From assembly GCA_947177885.1 (NCBI GenBank), contig CAMWWF010000064.1, forward strand, positions 1 through 11,077: 11,077 nt of DNA, read 5' to 3'. The notes beneath the pieces were generated by a model. It had not been told where the DNA came from. It did not search any database and saw nothing but the letters and a program-made list of their open reading frames with translations. The position numbers were made by a program, and so were the translations under genes. Positions 7,576 through 11,077 of this stretch are shown here, piece after piece (the first letter of the stretch is position 1; every line of letters starts with the position of its first letter). The DNA is from an uncultured Lachnospiraceae bacterium. GTDB lineage: Bacteria; Bacillota_A; Clostridia; Lachnospirales; Lachnospiraceae.

Positions 7576-7607
7576 CTGACCGGTTCAAAAGTACGGTTTC
7601 TGACCGG
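7576..7607. promoter_or_regulatory. Direct repeat CTGACCGG
   Basis: CTGACCGG occurs at 7576-7583 and 7600-7607, 24 nt apart. Direct repeats about two helical turns apart are a typical arrangement for AraC-family binding sites. The pair lies downstream of the candidate promoter, so if real it would act as a roadblock or serve a weaker promoter. Confidence 0.25.
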
Positions 7608-7617
7608 ATGGAGTACT

Positions 7618-7779
7618 AGAGCGTGTTTGAAAAATCATTCCCCCGGTCTGCACGTCCCACTTCGCGGCCTGCTGCGCCCCAATTTGGTCACCGTAGCCCC
7701 ACTACGCCTCCCCAATTGGGTCTTGCATCCCACAAAGTGTGACGAACACCCCAGGGAAAGCATTTTTCAAACACGCTCT
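7618..7779. mobile_element. 162-bp palindromic MITE-like element
   Basis: Perfect 18-bp terminal inverted repeats, AGAGCGTGTTTGAAAAAT (7618-7635) and its complement (7762-7779), bound a sequence that is an imperfect palindrome throughout. The arm around 7650-7665 pairs with the arm around 7728-7745, with C-to-T differences that keep G-U pairs. The centre is the hairpin CGTAG-CCCCA-CTACG (7692-7706), exactly midway. It encodes no protein. No clear target-site duplication flanks it (GTACT on the left, GGGCA on the right). Such short palindromes in intergenic DNA are typical of non-autonomous, transposase-dependent repeats. The same outer nine bases bound the element at 2867-2978. Confidence 0.75.
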
Positions 7780-7861
7780 GGGCAGTATTCAGCGTTATGC
7801 AGTATATTTCCGCGAGGGTCGCTTCAAGGATGTTCTGGTCAAGGGATTTCGGAAAGGAGAA

Positions 7862-8758
7862 ATGGCTGTGGAGAAAGCTTTCAAGCTGGATTTTGAAAAT
7901 GACAAGATTGGAAGCCTGTATGTAAATTGCTGCGGCTGTTCACAAACAGAGAGCCTCCACAGCTTTGGACCTGCTTCCAAACCGCACTATCTGATTCATT
8001 ATGTATTGAGCGGAAAAGGTAGTTTCCGATTTCATGATAAAGAATACTGTCTGGAAGCGGGATACGGCTTTTTGATCCAGCCCAATGAGCTTGCGTTCTA
8101 TCAGGCGGACGAGGAGGAGCCCTGGAGTTATTTGTGGGTGGGCTTTGGGGGAAGCCGGGCGGAGGAGTATCTGACCTCTATGGGGCTTTCTGCCAGACAC
8201 CCTGTTTTTTCCTGTGACAGGGACCAGGAGCTTTACACCATTGTGCGTGATATGATGGAGCATAATACCTTCGGCGTAGCGGACGACCTGCGGAGAAACG
8301 GTCAGCTGGGGGTATTTCTGTCTGTTATTGCGGAGAGTGCCGGGGTGGTTGCGAAGGATGAGGAGGATAAAGGGAACCAGTATGTGAAAAAGGCGGTATC
8401 CTTCATCCAGAGTAATTACTGTAACTCCATTAAAGTTACGGATGTGGCCGATTATGTGTGTATCAACAGGAGTTACCTGTACACTCTGTTCCAGAATTAC
8501 CTGGGAATGTCTCCCCAGCAGTTTTTGACCACCTTTCGTATCACAAAGGCGCGGGAGCTTCTGGATTCCACTTCCTACCCCATAGAGAGCATTGCTCTTT
8601 CCTGCGGCTACAGTGATGCTCTGGTATTCACAAAGGCATTTCACGCCATGAAGGGCATGTCTCCCTCTCAGTACCGCAAACAGAGTCACCGGGAAAATTC
8701 CAGGGAGCAGCTGCAGGAGGTGGAGAGCCTGATTGCAGAATTATTGAAGCCGCGTTAG
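7862..8758 (+). CDS. AraC-family transcriptional regulator (MsmR type)
   Basis: The protein has 298 aa from this start. Residues 15-100 form an AraC-type cupin sensor domain (HYLIHYVLSGKGSFRF, EAGYGFLIQPNE, YLWVGFGG), and 175-273 form the double helix-turn-helix. Helix-turn-helix 1 is about 192-215 (VTDVADYVCINRSYLYTLF) and helix-turn-helix 2 about 240-265 (IESIALSCGYSDALVFTKAF), followed by GMSPSQYRK. The form matches regulators of sugar-uptake and glycosidase operons such as MsmR/RafR, so control of carbohydrate use is likely; the ligand is unknown. The start is uncertain. AAGGAG at 7854-7859 is only two bases before ATG 7862. The frame is also open back to ATG 7739, but that start lies inside the palindromic element and the extra 41 residues show no family similarity. 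The element may have displaced the native 5' region. Confidence 0.88.
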   Translation: MAVEKAFKLDFENDKIGSLYVNCCGCSQTESLHSFGPASKPHYLIHYVLSGKGSFRFHDKEYCLEAGYGFLIQPNELAFYQADEEEPWSYLWVGFGGSRAEEYLTSMGLSARHPVFSCDRDQELYTIVRDMMEHNTFGVADDLRRNGQLGVFLSVIAESAGVVAKDEEDKGNQYVKKAVSFIQSNYCNSIKVTDVADYVCINRSYLYTLFQNYLGMSPQQFLTTFRITKARELLDSTSYPIESIALSCGYSDALVFTKAFHAMKGMSPSQYRKQSHRENSREQLQEVESLIAELLKPR

Positions 8759-8789
8759 TACTACAGAGGTTTTAAAAAAGGCTGTAAAG

Positions 8790-8918
8790 ATGAACATTAT
8801 ATTTCCGGATAAACCAATATTGGAAATTATTTTTCTAAAAGTACCGGATTGGTATAAGTTGATTGTAAATAAAAAAGAATATGAAATAATCGGCAAAGAT
8901 GAAAAGCTGGACAGATAA
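8790..8918 (+). CDS. Possible small protein or gene remnant, 42 aa
   Basis: An ATG follows AAAGG (8777-8781) by eight bases and opens 42 codons ending in TAA. The product begins MNIIFPDKPILEII, contains VPDWYKLIVNKKEYEIIGK and is Lys/Ile-rich. The DNA is visibly more AT-rich than the flanking genes, which suggests foreign origin or a remnant. No family is recognised. It begins 31 bases after the AraC stop, so co-transcription is possible. Confidence 0.3.
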   Translation: MNIIFPDKPILEIIFLKVPDWYKLIVNKKEYEIIGKDEKLDR

Positions 8919-8925
8919 GCTTTTT
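8902..8925 (+). terminator. Weak terminator-like hairpin after the AraC gene
   Basis: AAAAGCT (8902-8908) pairs with AGCTTTT (8918-8924) over a nine-base loop and runs into five T residues (8921-8925). The stem is short and AT-rich, so termination would be inefficient. It overlaps the end of the 42-codon ORF. Confidence 0.35.
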
Positions 8926-8949
8926 ATCGCAGAATGACTTTCTGGTCGC

Positions 8950-8980
8950 TTGTATGCGAGGAAATGGAGTATGGTATACT
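8950..8980 (+). promoter_or_regulatory. Extended -10 promoter for the leader transcript
   Basis: TGGTATACT (8972-8980) is an extended -10 with hexamer TATACT (5 of 6). A partial -35 TTGTAT (8950-8955) is 19 nt upstream. Transcription would begin near 8987 and cover the 31-codon ORF, the terminator and, on read-through, the MetRS-like gene. Confidence 0.5.
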
Positions 8981-9125
8981 ATAAAATATTATCCAATGAA
9001 TCGCGTATCCGTATCAGAAATCCGGTTTGCGTTCCTGCGCAGAAAATGTTTCGGCGTGCTGCCATGGAAGCTCTATAAACAGCAACAGTGTTTTGATCAT
9101 ACAGAATAACAGAAAGGACAGGCTC

Positions 9126-9221
9126 ATGATCAGACTTTCAACTGTCATGAATAAAATGAACCAGCAACAGCAGCTTATTGTCAAAACTGACAACGGGCTT
9201 TTTGTGTTGGGTTCCTGGTAA
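9126..9221 (+). CDS. 31-aa leader peptide candidate with four consecutive Gln codons
   Basis: ATG 9126 is preceded by AAAGGA (9114-9119) at six bases. The 31-codon frame encodes a peptide starting MIRLSTVMNKMN, then QQQQ (CAG CAA CAG CAG, residues 13-16), and ending LFVLGSW. The stop lies 26 bases before the terminator stem at 9248. A promoter upstream and a terminator downstream make this look like a leader peptide or an independent small-peptide unit. The start codon lies in one arm of the inverted repeat TGATCAT (9094-9100) / ATGATCA (9126-9132), with the ribosome binding site in the loop. The frame extends upstream to TTG 9027 without a ribosome binding site, so the short version is preferred. 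No homologue is recognised. Confidence 0.45.
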   Translation: MIRLSTVMNKMNQQQQLIVKTDNGLFVLGSW

Positions 9222-9247
9222 GTGATTTATCCTGATCAATCTGAACC

Positions 9248-9286
9248 AAACGGTCGAAAGCTCGATGTGAGTTTTCGGCCGTTTTT
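9248..9286 (+). terminator. Intrinsic terminator ahead of the MetRS-like gene
   Basis: The left arm 9248-9263 (AAACGGTCGAAAGCTC) pairs with 9269-9284 (GAGTTTTCGGCCGTTT): 16 pairs with two G-U wobbles, a five-base loop, and a run of T residues at 9282-9286. The stem and T-run fit a rightward Rho-independent terminator. It ends transcription from the 8972 promoter or acts as an attenuator for the downstream gene. Confidence 0.8.
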
Positions 9287-9294
9287 AATGCACA

Positions 9295-9465
9295 GCCCCA
9301 TGCAGAGGAAATATGCCGCTAAGGCGGCGCATGGGGCGCGCAGCAAGTAGGGGAAAAGCTTTCCTACTCGATTTCCTGCGGGCAGCGAAACGGGTATCAC
9401 ACAGGCTTTGCGTTGCTGTCTGCAAGGACATAAACGTGTCAGGGCCGGGTCGAAATTGTCCTGAC
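9295..9465 (+). ncRNA. Structured RNA leader candidate
   Basis: Successive hairpins can be drawn. GCCCCATGC / GCATGGGGC (9295-9303 and 9329-9337) encloses GCCGC-TAAG-GCGGC (9315-9328) and an 11-nt purine-rich bulge. CGCAG / CTGCG (9339-9343 and 9376-9380) encloses AGTAGG / CCTACT (9346-9351 and 9363-9368). GGCAGC (about 9381-9386) can pair with GCTGTC (about 9415-9420). GTCAGG / CCTGAC is at 9438-9443 and 9460-9465. The density of perfect GC-rich pairs suggests a folded RNA just before the ribosome binding site at 9476-9484. I recognise no T-box (no AGGGTGGNACCGCG), SAM or other known riboswitch core. Confidence 0.45.
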
Positions 9466-9490
9466 GAATATTGCAGGGAGGAGGTATATT

Positions 9491-11077
9491 ATGCCGGAAC
9501 AGTCAGAGCTTCCCCGACAAAGGGGGAAGCAGCAAATAACTGAAATGAATAACAGAAAGGGACAAAGCAATATGATATGTAAACGTTTAGGACCAGATGA
9601 ACGCCCGATATTTCCCAGGCGGGCAGTTGTTACCGCAGGTATGCCTTATGGGAATAAGAATTTACATTTCGGGCATGTGGGCGGTATGTTTATACACGCT
9701 GATATTTTCGCGAGATTTTTAAGAGACCGGATCGGAAAGGACAATGTTATCTTTCTGTCAGGAACGGATTGTTATGGCTCTCCTGTCATGGAAAGCTACC
9801 GCAGACTGCAGGAAGCAGGATATGAAGGGACGTTGGAGGATTATGTGCGCGGGAACCATGAAGATCAGAAGAAGACACTGGAAAACTACGGAATCAGTCT
9901 GGACTTCTTCGGCGCGTCGGCTCTGGGAGAGGCCGGTTCGATCCACGGACAGGTATCGGCCAAAGTGTTCCGAACTTTATACAGAAACGGATACGTCAGA
10001 AAAATGTCCATGCCTCAGTTTTATGATGAGGAGAAAAAGGTGTTTTTGAACGGAAGACAGGTAACAGGAAAGTGTCCCATACCGGGATGTACTTCGGAGA
10101 AAGCGTACGCGGATGAATGTTCCTTAGGGCATCAGTTTTTACCTTCTGAACTTATTGATCCCGTCAGCAGCTTATCGAATAGGAAACCGGTTCTCAGAGA
10201 TGTGGAAAACTGGTATTTTGATCTGGAATACTGTATTCATATGATAAGGGAATATAATGAGTTCCTCCGAAAAAATACAAATACGCGTAAATATCAGTTG
10301 GAAACCGTTGAGGAGTTCCTGAAGAAGCCTTTGTTATATGTGCCGAAAAAGTATATAGATAACCTGACAGAATTGGCAGCAAAGCTGCCCCCTCATAAAT
10401 TGACCAATGAGGAAAAGAAACCTTCTGTCGTGTTTGAATTTGAAAATCTGGATGACCGTGACAAGGCTAAAAGTGTATTGGAAGCCTGCAATATCCATTA
10501 TACCTCCGGAAAGACGCTGGTTCCCTTTCGGCTGTCCGGAAATGTGGAATGGGGTGTGCCGTTCCCGGAATGTGAAGGCTTGAAGGATCTTACTTTCTGG
10601 GTATGGCCGGAATCGTTGTGGGCGCCGATCTCCTTTACCCTGGCATATCTGAGGGAGCAGGGAAAGAAGGAGGATCTGTCCGAATGGTGGTATGATGATG
10701 GATCCACGGTTTATCAGTTTATCGGAGAGGATAACATTTATTTCTATGCTATTGCCCAGACCGGGCTATTTACAGGATTACAGGTTCCCAAAGGGGAAGT
10801 GCCGGACATGGAGAGAGTGCACTTGTCCCACATCACAGCAAACCGGCATTTATTGTATATGGATACAAAAGCCAGCAGCAGTTCTGAATTAAAGCCTCCT
10901 TCGGCGGATGAACTGCTCGATCATTACACCAGGGACCAGCTGCGAATGCATTTCATGAGTCTGGGACTTTCTTCTAAGAGTACGGGCTTTAAACCACAGG
11001 TATTTATGAAGGAGGAGGAGCGGATCGGTGTGGATATGGTTCTGAAAGACGGTAATCTGATAACCAATGTGTTTAAC
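9491..11077 (+). CDS. Divergent class I methionyl-tRNA synthetase-like protein (3' end outside window)
   Basis: The frame is open to the window edge: 529 codons from ATG 9491, 502 from ATG 9572. Residues here count from 9572. The MetRS fold is clear: TAGMPYGNKNLHFGH with HFGH 32-35 (HIGH motif), FLSGTDCYGSP 61-71 (usually GTDEHG), a zinc-knuckle region with Cys168, Cys173, Cys183 and His187, SELIDPVSS 192-200, ENWYFDL 212-218, WGVPFPE 327-333 and FIGEDNIYFY 383-392. Departures: the KMSKS position reads KASSS (433-437), the knuckle is C-x4-C-x9-C-x3-H instead of C-x2-C-x9-C-x2-C, and extra sequence (about 240-315) precedes WGVP. ATG 9491 has an excellent ribosome binding site (AGGAGG 9479-9484, six-base spacer) but adds 27 polar residues; ATG 9572 has only AAAGGG at ten bases. 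It may be a MetRS paralogue with altered chemistry rather than the housekeeping enzyme. Confidence 0.8.
   Translation, partial: MPEQSELPRQRGKQQITEMNNRKGQSNMICKRLGPDERPIFPRRAVVTAGMPYGNKNLHFGHVGGMFIHADIFARFLRDRIGKDNVIFLSGTDCYGSPVMESYRRLQEAGYEGTLEDYVRGNHEDQKKTLENYGISLDFFGASALGEAGSIHGQVSAKVFRTLYRNGYVRKMSMPQFYDEEKKVFLNGRQVTGKCPIPGCTSEKAYADECSLGHQFLPSELIDPVSSLSNRKPVLRDVENWYFDLEYCIHMIREYNEFLRKNTNTRKYQLETVEEFLKKPLLYVPKKYIDNLTELAAKLPPHKLTNEEKKPSVVFEFENLDDRDKAKSVLEACNIHYTSGKTLVPFRLSGNVEWGVPFPECEGLKDLTFWVWPESLWAPISFTLAYLREQGKKEDLSEWWYDDGSTVYQFIGEDNIYFYAIAQTGLFTGLQVPKGEVPDMERVHLSHITANRHLLYMDTKASSSSELKPPSADELLDHYTRDQLRMHFMSLGLSSKSTGFKPQVFMKEEERIGVDMVLKDGNLITNVFN
9508..9530 (+). other. GC-rich hairpin between the two candidate starts of the MetRS-like gene
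   Basis: GCTTCCCC (9508-9515) pairs perfectly with GGGGAAGC (9523-9530) over the seven-base loop GACAAAG. It lies 17 bases after ATG 9491 and 41 bases before ATG 9572. There is no T-run. It may modulate initiation at one of the two starts. Confidence 0.5.

Larger units (their letters stand above)
8759..9490 (+). other. Long leader/intergenic region before the MetRS-like gene
   Basis: About 730 bases without a large gene. From left to right it holds a 42-codon AT-rich ORF (8790-8918), a weak terminator-like hairpin (8902-8925), an extended -10 promoter (8972-8980), a 31-codon ORF (9126-9221), an intrinsic terminator (9248-9286) and a densely structured stretch (9295-9465) ending at a strong ribosome binding site (9476-9484). 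A 76-codon open frame at 9313-9543 cuts across the hairpins and has no ribosome binding site; I do not count it as a gene. Confidence 0.6.

Noticed and set aside
7495..7896. Plus-strand open frame (133 codons) across the palindromic element
   Set aside because: It starts inside the reductase gene, crosses the inverted-repeat element and overlaps the AraC gene in another frame; no domain or ribosome binding site.
9403..9413. ACGCAAAGCCT on the minus strand, resembling a cyclic di-GMP riboswitch block
   Set aside because: The partner blocks are absent and the orientation does not suit any minus-strand gene; the match is short and probably by chance.
9100..9490. T-box leader expected for a Firmicutes synthetase gene
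   Set aside because: No AGGGTGGNACCGCG-like core or matching antiterminator was found ahead of or within the terminator region.
9313..9543. Plus-strand open frame (76 codons) in the structured leader
   Set aside because: It cuts through several strong hairpins, lacks a ribosome binding site, and overlaps the start of the MetRS-like gene out of frame.
1..11077. CRISPR array, tRNA, rRNA or phage genes
   Set aside because: No regularly spaced repeats, cloverleaf-like sequences with conserved T-arm, rRNA blocks or phage proteins were seen on either strand by eye.

Overview
The window looks like chromosomal DNA from a Gram-positive anaerobe of the Clostridia, most likely Lachnospiraceae. This rests on AGGAGG-type ribosome binding sites, a domain-permuted GH3 glucosidase of the rumen/gut clostridial type, a LytR-CpsA-Psr protein with a long cytoplasmic tail, an AraC regulator of the MsmR type, and an aldo/keto reductase with a C-terminal 4Fe-4S domain. 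The assignment is inference from protein style; there is no rRNA or other phylogenetic marker. All supported genes read rightward.

Layout. 1-217: promoter and leader. 218-2629: cytoplasmic GH3 beta-glucosidase with C-terminal, Fn3-like and N-terminal catalytic domains in reversed order. 2630-3008: non-coding leader with a promoter, a strong hairpin and an inverted-repeat element. 3009-6299: envelope group, made of an LCP cell-wall-polymer ligase, a small three-helix membrane protein and a CapA/PgsA-like lipoprotein. 6369-7508: aldo/keto reductase with ferredoxin domain. 7509-7861: promoter with a palindrome on its -10, then a 162-bp perfect-ended palindromic (MITE-like) element just before an AraC-family regulator (7862-8758). 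8759-9490: about 730 bases without a large gene, holding an AT-rich 42-codon ORF, an extended -10 promoter, a 31-codon ORF with its own ribosome binding site, a convincing intrinsic terminator, and about 200 nt of dense RNA secondary structure. 9491 (or 9572) to the window end: a class I aminoacyl-tRNA synthetase-like protein, related to MetRS but with altered signature motifs, cut by the window edge.

How the genes may work together. The LCP, small membrane and CapA proteins plausibly act on surface polymers. The GH3 enzyme processes oligosaccharides inside the cell, and the AraC protein may control carbohydrate genes nearby or elsewhere. The most unusual part is the right end: a divergent MetRS-like enzyme behind a long leader containing a mini-ORF with four successive glutamine codons, a terminator and several further hairpins. 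That layout suggests attenuation or riboregulation. No known riboswitch or T-box could be recognised by eye.
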